From assembly GCA_016191465.1 (NCBI GenBank), contig JACPOP010000014.1:186001-250000 (forward strand): a stretch of DNA of 64,000 nucleotides, given 5' to 3'. The notes under the pieces were generated by a model, which saw only the letters and a list, made by a program, of their open reading frames with translations, did not search any database and was not told the origin of the DNA. This stretch comes from Chloroflexota bacterium (GTDB lineage Bacteria > Chloroflexota > UBA6077 > CF-72). The position numbers and the translations under genes were made by a program. Of the stretch, positions 15,484 through 24,631 are shown piece after piece. The first letter of the stretch is position 1, and every line of letters starts with the position of its first letter.

Positions 15484-17751
15484 CTACGCACTGTGTAGCC
15501 CGATCGAGGGCAGCCGCCGTCGCAGCCAGCCCGGGGCCCACCAGTTCCAATCGCCCAGCAGCCGCATGGTGGCGGGCACCAGCAATGCCCGGACCACGGT
15601 GGCATCCACGAACACCGCGATCGCCGTGCCGAGGCCGAGCGCCTTGATCAGGACGATGTCCGCCGTGACGAACGACGACGACACCAGGACCACGATCGCC
15701 GCGGCGCTGGTGATGATCCGCCCGGATTGCTCCAGCCCGAGCGCCACGCTGGCGCGGTTGTCGGAGCCGCGGTCGTACGCCTCCTTGACGCGGGTCAGCA
15801 AGAAGACCTCGTAATCCATGGAGAGGCCGAACAGCACGCAGAACATGATGATGGGCAGCGAGGCCTCGACGAAGCCCAGCGGCTTGAACCCAAGGATGCC
15901 CGAGAGGGCGCCCTCCTGGAAGATGACCACCAGCGCGCCATAGCTGGCCAGGATGGAGAGCGTGTTCATCAGAATGGCCTTCAGCGGCAGCAGCAGCGAG
16001 TGAAATGTCAGCAGCAACACCAGGTAGATGGCGATCACGACGAACAGCGCCGCCCGCGGGAACTGCTCGAAGAGCAGGTCGGCGTAGTCGACGATCCCTG
16101 CTGAAACGCCGCCGACCGTGAGATCGAGGCCGGCCGTTACCGGGGTTGCGCGGAGGTCCCGGATCAACTGCTTGGAACGGTCGTCGACCTGCCCGTAGCG
16201 GCTGGTGACCCGCACTACCACGGTATCAGCGCGAACGGATGCCTGGCCCGCGAGCCGCGCGTACGCATCGCCAACCCGCGACAGGTCGCCGTTGCCGTAG
16301 ATCAACTGGTACTGGGCACGGCTGATGCGCGGGTCGAGCGAGACGACGCTCTCGACCCGCTCGACCCGCGGGTCGGCTTCGATGCGGCGGACGAAATCGT
16401 ACAGACCTGCAATGGGCTCCGGCCGCAGCGGCGAGCCGCCATCCGTGGTCTGGAACACGAGCAGGATGGGGGAGAGCTCACCCTCGCCCCAGCGTTCCCG
16501 GAGCAGGTCGAAGCCCTGGCGCGATTGCACCCACGTGGGCAGCACCGAGGCGTCTGGGGCGCCGAGCTGGACGCGCATGAAGGGCAGCCCCAGGCCAATC
16601 AGCAGCGCCAGGACCGGCACGAGAGTGGCGAATGGGTGGGCCATCACCAGGTGCGCGAGTCGCGCCCAGAAGCCGGCGTGCGCTGCCGCTGATGTTGGGT
16701 CCACTCGTCCAGGGGGCCGCGGCCGTCGGACGGCCAGAGCGTCGATGCGGGTGCCGATGACGCCCAGCGCCGCCGGGAGGAGGGTCAGCGCGGCGATCAC
16801 ACAGACGCCCACCACCAGCGCCCCGGCAATCCCGAGCGAGCGGAGGGCGCTGAAATCGAAGAACAGCAACCCCAGGAGACCCAGCAGGACTGTGGCACCG
16901 GAGAACAGCACCGCCCGTCCAGCGGTCTGGAGCGCCGTGTCGATTGCCAGGGGCACGGTCGCGCCAGCGGCGAGCTCCTCCCGGTACCGACTGACGATGA
17001 ACAGGGAGTAATCGATGCCCAGGCCAAGGCCGAGCATGGTGGTGAGGTTGAGCGAAAAAATGGAAAGCTCGGTGAGCTGGCTCATGAATACCATCAGCGC
17101 CAGCGTCACCACGACGGCGGCGCCGCCGACAAGGCCGGGCACGGCGGCGGCCACCACCGAGCCGAACACGAACAGCAGCGCCAGCCCCGCGAACGGGAAC
17201 GAGATGAGCTCCGCGCGGCGGAGGTCTTGCTCGGTTACATCGTAGATGTCGGCATAGAAAACTTGCGGCCCGGTCAGCGTGGTCTTGAGCCGCGTCCCCG
17301 CGAGCGCATCATCGATCGCGGCCACGAGGCGCCGGAAGCTCGCGGGTCCACCGTCCGCCGCCCGAACCTGGATGCTGGCGTACGCCGCCCGGCCATCCGG
17401 CGACACCTGGCGCGGGTTGTCGAGTGGGCTCATCACGTTGGCCACCCCCTCGGCTTGCCTGAGCCGAGCCACGGTGGCCTGCACAGCTTCCTGGAATCGC
17501 GGGGACGTGGCGGTAATCTGCCCGGTGGGATCCTCGAAGACGACGACCAGCGACGACGCTTCTGCCTGGAACTTCCGCGCCAGCAGGTCGTCCGCCCGTT
17601 GCGCTTCGAGGCTGGGCGAGGAGAAGCCGCCCGGTGAAAGCGTCTGAAACACCCGCGGCGCAACCGGCAGCGCTGCCAGGACGACCGCGGCCCAGGCCGC
17701 GAGCACGGCGTATCGCCAGCGGTAGAGCGTCAGACCAGGCGAGCGGCGCAT
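15484..17751 (-). CDS. MMPL family RND transporter
   Basis: A 755-residue membrane protein with the RND topology: one N-terminal helix, a large extracytoplasmic loop, five clustered helices, then the same pattern again. The proton-relay motifs are visible as GLGLGIDYSLFIVSRYREE in the first half and LFGLSMDYEVFLLTRVKEA in the second. Family members export lipids or hydrophobic compounds; mycobacterial MmpL proteins move envelope lipids. The start is an ATG at 17751. The neighbouring minus-strand lipoprotein is 182 bases downstream, so a functional link in lipid handling is possible but unproven. Confidence 0.9.
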   Translation of the reverse strand: MRRSPGLTLYRWRYAVLAAWAAVVLAALPVAPRVFQTLSPGGFSSPSLEAQRADDLLARKFQAEASSLVVVFEDPTGQITATSPRFQEAVQATVARLRQAEGVANVMSPLDNPRQVSPDGRAAYASIQVRAADGGPASFRRLVAAIDDALAGTRLKTTLTGPQVFYADIYDVTEQDLRRAELISFPFAGLALLFVFGSVVAAAVPGLVGGAAVVVTLALMVFMSQLTELSIFSLNLTTMLGLGLGIDYSLFIVSRYREELAAGATVPLAIDTALQTAGRAVLFSGATVLLGLLGLLFFDFSALRSLGIAGALVVGVCVIAALTLLPAALGVIGTRIDALAVRRPRPPGRVDPTSAAAHAGFWARLAHLVMAHPFATLVPVLALLIGLGLPFMRVQLGAPDASVLPTWVQSRQGFDLLRERWGEGELSPILLVFQTTDGGSPLRPEPIAGLYDFVRRIEADPRVERVESVVSLDPRISRAQYQLIYGNGDLSRVGDAYARLAGQASVRADTVVVRVTSRYGQVDDRSKQLIRDLRATPVTAGLDLTVGGVSAGIVDYADLLFEQFPRAALFVVIAIYLVLLLTFHSLLLPLKAILMNTLSILASYGALVVIFQEGALSGILGFKPLGFVEASLPIIMFCVLFGLSMDYEVFLLTRVKEAYDRGSDNRASVALGLEQSGRIITSAAAIVVLVSSSFVTADIVLIKALGLGTAIAVFVDATVVRALLVPATMRLLGDWNWWAPGWLRRRLPSIGLHSA

Positions 17752-18101
17752 GTGGGCAGACGAGACCGTACACGTGCAATGCCCGAGTCCGCGCGGTTTC
17801 GGGTGGTGACGAGTGGTCAGTGGTCAGTGGTCAGTGGTCAGGAGAGGTCCCGGTGGGAGAGCCTGGACCCTCGCCGAGGCCACGGCGAGCAGTGCGAATG
17901 TGGCTGCTCCGCGCCGCCGTCACCGCTTCAGCAGGGTGGCGCCGGGCGGCCTGACGGGATCAGCCTCCCATTGCGGCTTGCCAGCGCCGTGCTCCTGGCG
18001 CTGTTCGCGATGCACTGCACTGTTGCACTTGTCTAACACTTTCCCGGCTGGGAGCCTGAGATTGGGGGAAATGGGGCTCACTTGATTAGGATGCGCCTGC
18101 C
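17752..18101. other. Intergenic region with a 7-base tandem repeat
   Basis: This 350-base gap separates two divergent genes and must hold both promoters. The only clear structure is four perfect copies of AGTGGTC at 17812-17839. A T-rich stretch near 18018-18050 precedes the lipoprotein gene, but I could not define a convincing -35/-10 pair. Confidence 0.5.
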
Positions 18102-18857
18102 GTGCGCCTACGAACTGTTGTTGCCCTGCTCGCTTCCACCGTGCTGGCGGTCGGGCTGGCGGGCTGTGTGCCGGCCAGCGAGCGCCCAGTACGGGGCGCC
18201 GTGGCGGGCTCCGAGCGTCCGGCGTCGACACCTGATCTGCCACCGACGCTATCGGCAGCAAGCGCGCCCGAGCGAGCGCCCGGCTTGCGGGTTCTCCCCA
18301 GTCCTTCCCCGGGCCTTGGCTCGGTAGTGCCATCGCCATCGCCCTCCCCCGGTGCGCCGCCGATCGTGCGGACCATCCAGCCGCCGGCGAATGCCGTGGT
18401 GCCCGTCGGTCAGCCGATCACCGTCTCCGCGGTGTTCGTGGCGCGCGGCGCGGACCTCGCCAGTGCCTCGCTGCAGGTCGACGGCGCGGAGACCGCGGCG
18501 CAACTGGAGCGTCCTGACGGGCGCACCTGGACGATCCGGGTGCCGCAAACACTGGCCGCCGGGCCCCACACGGTGCGGGTATTCGTCGGCGACACCTCCG
18601 GCGCCCGCGGCGGCTTCAGTTGGCAGTTCACTGTGGGCGAGGTGCTTCCGACCGCGGTTCCGGTTGATGCGGAGGCGCCGAGCGCGGCAGCCACCAGCAC
18701 ACCGGCGCCCGCACCAGCGGTGGTTTCCGTCGCCACGGCCCGGCCTGCCCCGGCCGCGACACCTGTTCCTCCAGTGGGGCCGACGCAAGCTCCGGCGGCA
18801 CCCCTGGCTCCCACGCCCCGGATCGCCCCGCCGACCACCCCGTCTCCGCGGCCGTAA
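18102..18857 (+). CDS. Proline-rich lipoprotein with an Ig-like domain
   Basis: A 251-residue protein starting with GTG at 18102. The N-terminus is a lipoprotein signal (RTVVALLASTVLAVGLAGC, lipobox LAGC). Residues about 25-90 are a Pro/Ser-rich spacer. Residues about 90-185 look like one beta-sandwich domain (TIQPPANAVVPVGQPITV, WTIRVPQTLAAGPHTVRVFV), similar to Ig-like domains of surface proteins. The last 65 residues are a Pro/Ala/Thr-rich tail. It is presumably surface-exposed. I do not recognise a function. The flavin oxidoreductase gene follows by 55 bases. Confidence 0.72.
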   Translation: MRLRTVVALLASTVLAVGLAGCVPASERPVRGAVAGSERPASTPDLPPTLSAASAPERAPGLRVLPSPSPGLGSVVPSPSPSPGAPPIVRTIQPPANAVVPVGQPITVSAVFVARGADLASASLQVDGAETAAQLERPDGRTWTIRVPQTLAAGPHTVRVFVGDTSGARGGFSWQFTVGEVLPTAVPVDAEAPSAAATSTPAPAPAVVSVATARPAPAATPVPPVGPTQAPAAPLAPTPRIAPPTTPSPRP

Positions 18858-18912
18858 CGCACGCATCATCCGTGACGCCCCGCCAGCGCGAGGCCTCCCG
18901 CATACTCCCGGC

Positions 18913-20226
18913 GTGGTGAACGCGCGCGGTGGTCCTCGACGGATCGCGGTGCTCGGCGGCGGGGTGCTTGGACTGAGCGCCGCGCTCCGACTCGCACAGG
19001 CTGGCCAACAGGTGGTGGTCTTCGAGCGCGAGCCGCAGTTGGGCGGGCTCGCGGTGGGGTTCAAGGTCGGTGGCAGCAACCTCGAGAAGTTCTACCACCA
19101 CATCTTCCGAACCGACCGGGCCATGATCCGCGTCATCGACGAGGTCGGTCTAAGCAGTCGCCTCATCTGGGGAAAGCCCGTCACCAGCATGCTCTGGGAC
19201 GACCGCATCGCGGACCTGGATGGCCCGCTCGGGTTCCTGAAGTTCCCATTCCTGCCGCTAGCCGACCGTCTTCGCTGGATCGCCTGCCTGGCGCTGCTGA
19301 AGCTGGCGCCGAACGAGAAGCCCTTCGTCGGCCAGACCGCGCTCGACTGGACCCGGCGGATGACGGGCCCCAACGTGCAGCGGGTCGTGTGGGAACCGTT
19401 GCTGCGCGGGAAGTTCGCCGACCGCGCGGACCAGATTGTGATGACCTGGCTGTGGAGCCGCTTCCACGAGCGGTCGCTCTCACTGGGCTACCTGCGGGGC
19501 GGGTTCCAGCAGCTCTACGAGGCGCTTGGGACGCACATCGCGCGGCTTGGCGGGCGCGTTCACCTCTCGACGACCGTCACCGCGATCCGGCCACAGGCGG
19601 ACGGGAGCGTGCTGGTGGAGAGCGACCGAAACGGTGCCGAGCGGTTTGACCAGGTGCTGGTGACGCTTCCCACGCGCCTATTCGGCCGCGTGGCGCCGGA
19701 TGTGCCGCCAGGTTTCCTGGAGCGCTACCCGGGCCCGGAGCACTTCGGCGCGCACGTGGTGATCCTGGGGCTGGATCGCAAGCTTACCGAGCACGTGTAC
19801 TGGCTCAACGTGAACCAGCCAGGGTTCCCGTTCCTGGCGCTGGTGGAGCACACCAACTTCCTGCCGCCGGAGGACTACGGCGGCCTGCACCTGGTGTACC
19901 TGGGGAATTACCTGCCCATGGACCACCCGCTGTTCGGCCGCGACGATGCGGAGGTGGTGAGCGAGTTTGGCGCGGCGGTGCAGCGCATCAACCCTGCCTT
20001 TGATCCCTCATGGATCCGCCAGTCGTGGGTGTTCAAGGCGCCATTTGCGCAGCCCATCGTCACGGCCGGGTACCTGGACACGCTGCCCCCACACGACACG
20101 CCGCTGCCGAACGTGTACCTGGCCAACATGGCGCACGTGTACCCACAGGACCGGGGCCAGAACTACTCGCTTCTCCTGGGCGAACGCATGGCGCGGCACC
20201 TGCTCAGAGCGCACGTCCTATCCTAG
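18913..20226 (+). CDS. NAD(P)/FAD-dependent oxidoreductase (amine oxidase/protoporphyrinogen-oxidase-like)
   Basis: A flavoprotein of about 437 residues. The Rossmann dinucleotide motif VLGGGVLGLSAALRLAQAG is at the N-terminus, followed by FEREPQLGG, the usual adenine-ribose acidic turn. The protein ends with PNVYLANMAHVYPQDRGQNYS, the FAD-binding C-terminal block of the amine-oxidase superfamily. Relatives include phytoene desaturase-like and UDP-galactopyranose-mutase-like proteins found near glycolipid genes, so the substrate is unknown. The start is GTG at 18913 or 18916. The frame remains open upstream over the lipoprotein gene, but only this start leaves the nucleotide-binding motif at its usual position. 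Confidence 0.85.
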   Translation: MVNARGGPRRIAVLGGGVLGLSAALRLAQAGQQVVVFEREPQLGGLAVGFKVGGSNLEKFYHHIFRTDRAMIRVIDEVGLSSRLIWGKPVTSMLWDDRIADLDGPLGFLKFPFLPLADRLRWIACLALLKLAPNEKPFVGQTALDWTRRMTGPNVQRVVWEPLLRGKFADRADQIVMTWLWSRFHERSLSLGYLRGGFQQLYEALGTHIARLGGRVHLSTTVTAIRPQADGSVLVESDRNGAERFDQVLVTLPTRLFGRVAPDVPPGFLERYPGPEHFGAHVVILGLDRKLTEHVYWLNVNQPGFPFLALVEHTNFLPPEDYGGLHLVYLGNYLPMDHPLFGRDDAEVVSEFGAAVQRINPAFDPSWIRQSWVFKAPFAQPIVTAGYLDTLPPHDTPLPNVYLANMAHVYPQDRGQNYSLLLGERMARHLLRAHVLS

Positions 20227-20279
20227 CGGGATGGCTCGGGGCTACCATCTCGTTGGACAGAGCGGACGGGGCGACGGCC

Positions 20280-20843
20280 ATGACGATTGCTGAGAAGCGG
20301 CTGACCTTAGCGGAGTTCCTGGCGCTGCCGGAGCGGAAGCCGGCACTCCGCTACTTGCCGGATGGGACCATCACACAGAAGGTGTCGCCGAAGACCAAGC
20401 ACGGCATCATCCAGGGCGCACTCGTGACGCGGGTGAATCGCTTCGCGGAGCCGGGCCGGGTCGCGCGGGCGATCCCGGAGATCCGCTGCACGTTTGGGGG
20501 CGCCTCGCACGTGCCGGACGTGGGCGTGTTCCGCTGGGAGCGGATCCCGCGGGATCCCGATGGCCGCGTCGCCGACAATATTCTGATCCCACCGGACCTG
20601 GCGGTGGAGATCGTCTCGCCCGGCCAGAGCACGACGGGGTTGGTGGAGCTGTGCCTGTGGTACGTGGCCAACGGCGTTCGGCTGGCACTGGTGCTGGACC
20701 CGGCGGACGAGTCGGCGCTGGTGGTGCAGCCGGATCGGACGGTGCGGGTGCTGCGGGGCGAGGACGTGTTCGAGGCGGGGGAGGCGCTGCCCGGCTTCGC
20801 ACTGGGCATCGGAGAGCTGTTTCAGACGCTGCGGCTGGACTGA
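20280..20843 (+). CDS. Uma2 family (DUF820) nuclease-like protein
   Basis: A 187-residue protein from an ATG at 20280. It has the Uma2 pattern LTLAEFLALPERKPALRYLPDG, then VPDVGVFRWE and LAVEIVSPGQST, which are the D and E positions of the PD-(D/E)XK fold. Uma2 proteins are abundant in cyanobacteria and Chloroflexota and often expand in many copies; their role is not established. It lies 53 bases after the flavin oxidoreductase gene and may simply be read through from it. Confidence 0.88.
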   Translation: MTIAEKRLTLAEFLALPERKPALRYLPDGTITQKVSPKTKHGIIQGALVTRVNRFAEPGRVARAIPEIRCTFGGASHVPDVGVFRWERIPRDPDGRVADNILIPPDLAVEIVSPGQSTTGLVELCLWYVANGVRLALVLDPADESALVVQPDRTVRVLRGEDVFEAGEALPGFALGIGELFQTLRLD

Positions 20844-20890
20844 GCGCCGAGAGTTTCCCTGGTGCGCGTCTGGCGGAGCCTGGCCGGCTC

Positions 20891-21913
20891 TCAGGCCTGG
20901 CCGCGATGGGCTCCCGGAACCAGCGCAGGCGGGCGTCCATCGAGATCGCACAGGCACCCTGGCCGCTCTTCGAGCAACGCGCGGTCCCACCCGCCGAGGT
21001 CGGCGGCGGCGGTGTAGCTCGAACGAAGGAACTCGTGGAGCGCTTCGTCCGGACGGTCCGCGGTGCGCACGCTTTCGTAGGGCAGCACGAATTCGCCCAT
21101 CTGGGGGCTGAAGGCGGCAGCGCTGGGACCGACGGCCGCCTCGGCGAACCCTGGCGGCGCGGGCACGGCGTAGCTGTAGAACGTGGCTGGCGCGGTTGCG
21201 TCGCCCAGCCACAACCCGGCGCTGCTGACCTCGTGCGAGTAGGACTCGTGCATCACGTGTGGGTGGACGTTGAGGACTGGCCCCGACCACATGGGCGCTC
21301 GCCGTCCCGAGAAGCGGGTGACGGCGAGGTCGAAGCTGCCCCAGAAGAAGTGGACGGGGCTGGACTTTCCCAGAAATTCGCCCCGGAACGCCTTGAACAC
21401 CCGGTCGGCTGCCACCAGTGCGCGCCAGAAGTCGTACGCCGCGGGGGGGTCGTACGCGGCGTGGACGTGGTCCTCGTTGAAGGGGATGACGTCAGGGATC
21501 TCGACCGGGTGCGGCCAGATCGAGGCCTCGACGCCGAGCGCACGCAGGGCCGCCAGCACCTCGGCGTAGAACTCGGCCACAGACTTCGGCTCCAGCGTCA
21601 CGTGCTGGCGGGCGCCCCAACTGGTGTCGAGGAGGAGACGGTGATCGAGAAAGTCGAACGCGACCTCGAAGTTCTCCGATCCGATCGGGATCGGCGAAGT
21701 GGTCAGGCCGCGCGTACTGACGTAGAGGGTGGAGTGCCAGAAGTGGTTCTGGGGTGGGCTGAACGCGAGGCGCAGCTTGCCGACGATCTGCGTCCACAGG
21801 TGCAACGTGGCGCGCGTGGCGGGCCAGGCCTCTGATTGCAGGCTCGGCCATAAGCCGCCATTGGGGTGCTGATCGCGGGCACCTGTCGAATCCACGCTCG
21901 AAGGCTCGGCCAT
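20891..21913 (-). CDS. DUF5996 family protein
   Basis: A 340-residue soluble protein from an ATG at 21913 (a GTG at 21931 would add six residues). The blocks TLHLWTQIVGKLRLA, HFWHSTLYVSTRGLTTSPIP, ADRVFKAFRGEFLGKSSP and VHFFWGSFDLAVTRFSGRRAP are hallmarks of DUF5996. No function is known for the family. The conserved Trp/His-rich segments suggest an enzyme. It is convergent with the Uma2 gene. Confidence 0.85.
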   Translation of the reverse strand: MAEPSSVDSTGARDQHPNGGLWPSLQSEAWPATRATLHLWTQIVGKLRLAFSPPQNHFWHSTLYVSTRGLTTSPIPIGSENFEVAFDFLDHRLLLDTSWGARQHVTLEPKSVAEFYAEVLAALRALGVEASIWPHPVEIPDVIPFNEDHVHAAYDPPAAYDFWRALVAADRVFKAFRGEFLGKSSPVHFFWGSFDLAVTRFSGRRAPMWSGPVLNVHPHVMHESYSHEVSSAGLWLGDATAPATFYSYAVPAPPGFAEAAVGPSAAAFSPQMGEFVLPYESVRTADRPDEALHEFLRSSYTAAADLGGWDRALLEERPGCLCDLDGRPPALVPGAHRGQA

Positions 21914-21977
21914 GGCCGTCTCCTCAGTCACTTTCCAGAATACGCGATGGTCTCGCCGACCGGACCTGGACGCTTCA

Positions 21978-22062
21978 GCCGGTAGGATTCTCCGATGGTG
22001 ATGGCGGAGAGCGAGCAGGCGACGGGCGCGTGGCTTCGGCGGGTTGGGTCGCAGGTCGCGTC
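21978..22062 (+). pseudogene. Degenerate copy of the 5' end of the xanthine-dehydrogenase-family gene
   Basis: The stretch GTAGGATTCTCCGATGGTGA at about 21982-22001, together with the bases after it, closely resembles the leader and first codons of the molybdopterin hydroxylase gene at 24621 onward (GTAGGATTCTCCCATGGTGA). The similarity continues through CGGCGGGTTGGGTCG against CGGTGGGTTGGGCG. The local frame starting at 21995 ends after 33 residues at 22094-22096. I read it as a fragment of a duplicated gene. Confidence 0.5.
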
Positions 22063-22092
22063 AGTGGCCGCGCTTGACACCGCAGGTCCTGT

Positions 22093-23778
22093 TTAGGAGG
22101 GCTTCGGTGTTATGGGACTGAGCGGCAGGCTGAGGACGAAGGTACTGCCCGAGCCTTCCTCGCTTTCGGCGGAAATGGCGCCGCCGTGCAACTCGAGGAT
22201 TTGCCGGACCGCGGCCAGGCCGATCCCTGTGCCCGCAATCTTTCCGGCGGCGTTCGAGGCCCGTTGGAACCAATCGAAAATGTGCGGCAGGTCGTCGACG
22301 GGAATGCCAATACCTTCGTCGCTCACCCGCAGAATCGCCCACCGATCCAGCGGGTTTCCCGGGTGTTTGTGCTGACATGCAAGTGTCAGCGTGATCCGAC
22401 CTCCCGCTGGGCTGAACTTGATGGCATTGCCCAGCAGGTTGTCCAGCACCCGTTCCAGGCGCGCCTCATCCCACTCGCCGGACAGCATGGGCTCTTCAAG
22501 CCCTTCCAAGACCACGCTGATCTGATGATCGGCGCTGTTCGCCTGATGCCGAGCAGCCGCGTCTTCAACGAGTGCCACGAGATCGACAGCGTGGCGGTCC
22601 AGCTCCAACGCCTGTCCGGTGCGCAGGCGAGCGACATCCTGCAACTCCGTGAGCTGCACGTCCATCCGACCGACCGCATCGTCAATACGGCGCAACCGCT
22701 CGATGAGTCGTTCGTGTGGAACCGCTCCCTTGGCAGCCTGCCTTCGGAGAAGTCCTGCCGTCCCCTTGATGACCCCCAGCGGGCTGCGGAGGTCGTGGGT
22801 GATCGCCGTGAGAAACGCCTCCTTCTCCTGCTCCAGCGTCTTGCGCTCGGTTACATCCGTGAAGATCGCGACACCCCCCACGACTGTCCCTGACGGATCA
22901 CGAACCGGCGCGGCGTTGACCGACACGGTGCCGCGCGTGCCGTTATCGCGGAGGTAATTGATTTCCTCGCCGGTTACTACCTCGCCCGTCCGCACCGCGC
23001 GCGCCAACGGCCATTCCTCTGGCAAGTACCGACGGCCATCACGCCGGAACCCCTGCCACTCGTTTGGATTCTCGCCGGCTGGTACAGGCCCGCCGGGGCC
23101 GTGGGTGAGCTGTTGAACTTTCGGTTGCCCCATCGCCACCTGGCCCGAAGGCGCGTCCACGATAACCACGGACGCCGGTAGCTGCTCGAGCACCGTCGCC
23201 AGGCGCAGCTGCTCCGCCGCCAGAGCTTCCCGCAGCCGCCGGAGCTCGGCCTCGTGTTCGTCCACGGCGAGCACAGCCAGAAAGGCCGCGTCGTCCAGGG
23301 CATCGTGGAGCAGCATCTCGGCACCGAGGATGTCGCTTGCGGGCGCCGCATCGCTGACGTTGGAGCGCAGGGCCCACCCGATCTCCTGACGGAGAAGACG
23401 GAACTCGGTCACGATGTCGGAGGCCGCCAACCCCTGAGACATGCGGGTGCGGGCGTGAATCTGGGCGCCCGCCAGCACGTCCTTCTCGTGCAGCGCCGAG
23501 CCCGCATTCCGCGTACGCGCCTGGGTGCGCCGGAGCACCGCGATTAGCGCGTCCACGAGGGCGGGTATGTGGTCGGCAACGGCGCGCTCGCGCCTCCCAG
23601 CGTGAAACGGCTGTGCCGCGGAGGCCTCCAGCCAGCGATCGAGGATGCCGTCCCGCTGCTCAGCCAGCAGGTCGGCGACCCAACTGAAGTCCCCGTCCTG
23701 CGTCATGCTCTCCACGCGCGTCCGCGCGTCGAGGGCCGCCGGCACCCGGTCAGGCACCTGGGCTGCAGACTCGGTCAT
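22093..23778 (-). CDS. Sensor histidine kinase with RsbRD-like, PAS and HATPase domains
   Basis: A 561-residue soluble kinase from an ATG at 23778. Residues about 35-180 are helical and resemble RsbRD-type N-terminal sensor domains. A short coiled coil (about 175-200) leads into a PAS domain (about 195-312) ending IFTDVTERK. The HisKA phospho-acceptor is His328 in ITHDLRSPLG. The ATPase has the N box NLLGNAIKFS, then DEGIGI and GTGIGLA. No membrane segment is seen, so it senses a cytoplasmic signal or a ligand in the PAS. No response regulator gene is adjacent; the nearest is at 31851-32582. Confidence 0.88.
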   Translation of the reverse strand: MTESAAQVPDRVPAALDARTRVESMTQDGDFSWVADLLAEQRDGILDRWLEASAAQPFHAGRRERAVADHIPALVDALIAVLRRTQARTRNAGSALHEKDVLAGAQIHARTRMSQGLAASDIVTEFRLLRQEIGWALRSNVSDAAPASDILGAEMLLHDALDDAAFLAVLAVDEHEAELRRLREALAAEQLRLATVLEQLPASVVIVDAPSGQVAMGQPKVQQLTHGPGGPVPAGENPNEWQGFRRDGRRYLPEEWPLARAVRTGEVVTGEEINYLRDNGTRGTVSVNAAPVRDPSGTVVGGVAIFTDVTERKTLEQEKEAFLTAITHDLRSPLGVIKGTAGLLRRQAAKGAVPHERLIERLRRIDDAVGRMDVQLTELQDVARLRTGQALELDRHAVDLVALVEDAAARHQANSADHQISVVLEGLEEPMLSGEWDEARLERVLDNLLGNAIKFSPAGGRITLTLACQHKHPGNPLDRWAILRVSDEGIGIPVDDLPHIFDWFQRASNAAGKIAGTGIGLAAVRQILELHGGAISAESEEGSGSTFVLSLPLSPITPKPS

Positions 23779-24631
23779 ACAACCGGTCTCGGAGACCGTG
23801 ATCGCGCGTGGCACCGTCTCGCAACTGCGCCAGGCTGGTGTGCCCGTGCAGGTGCGGCTTGCGACCAGAGCCGCTGGGATAGGAGCGTGCTCCCGCGGGC
23901 CAGCAGGTCACGGATGTCATCCACGATCTGGGCGCAGACATCGGGAGCTCCTGTGCCAGATTGGGCGAGCGTGGTGCGCCACACCCAGGCTGCCCCCTAT
24001 GACTCGGGAGAGCCGCACATCCGGGAGAGCCGCACATTCTGAGTGGGGCAGTGTACTGGTAGGCATTGTGCCCCGGGGGCCAGAGCTTCGCACTCGCGGT
24101 AGCGTGACGCAGGTTCATACGCGACGCTCGTGCATCGGCTACATTGGCGGGTACGGGAGTGAAGGGGCGCGGATACGCGAGCTTCTCCGTTGCAATGATC
24201 CGCGGTCGGGTGACGCGGTCGAGAGGATTGAACGTGGAGAGGCCGCTCTGGCCGAACACACCGGGCCCTGCAGGAGGTCATGCGCTCCATCCAACAGCGG
24301 AGAGAAGCTGGAGGAGCTCAGCTTCCGGCGCCACGCCCGGGGCCGTGAGATCGCGCGCCTGCTCGCCTTCGGGGTGGTCGAGAACGTGGGCTATCGGCAG
24401 CTGGTGGCCGTGTGGCGCACGCTCGCGTTCCTGGACCTGGCTCGCGGGGGGACGTCGTGGGGTGGCCAGGAACGCCGCGGGATCGGCGACAGCGGGGATA
24501 CACAGCAGGCGGCTCGTTCCCAGCTACCGGCACCGGTCACCCGGAAGGAGGAACGGATCGCGTGAGCACGTCGAACGGAGACGCGCCAATGCGGAACCCG
24601 GTCCAAAGCGCCCAGCCCGTAGGATTCTCCC
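23779..24631. other. Long gene-poor region between the histidine kinase and the molybdopterin hydroxylase
   Basis: These 850 bases hold no frame that I can assign to a family, although several frames are open, as expected at this GC content. Two tandem copies of CGGGAGAGCCGCACAT lie at 24005-24020 and 24022-24037. The last 25 bases carry the GTAGGATTCTCCCATGG leader of the next gene. A decayed gene is possible around 24280-24560. Confidence 0.4.

Noticed and set aside
17812-17839. Four copies of a seven-base unit considered as a CRISPR-like array
   Set aside because: The repeats are directly adjacent with no spacers and too short; a simple slippage tract is enough.
18352-18912. Upstream extension of the flavin oxidoreductase frame
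   Set aside because: It overlaps the lipoprotein gene and translates to Arg/Pro-rich sequence; the FAD motif would lie far from the N-terminus.
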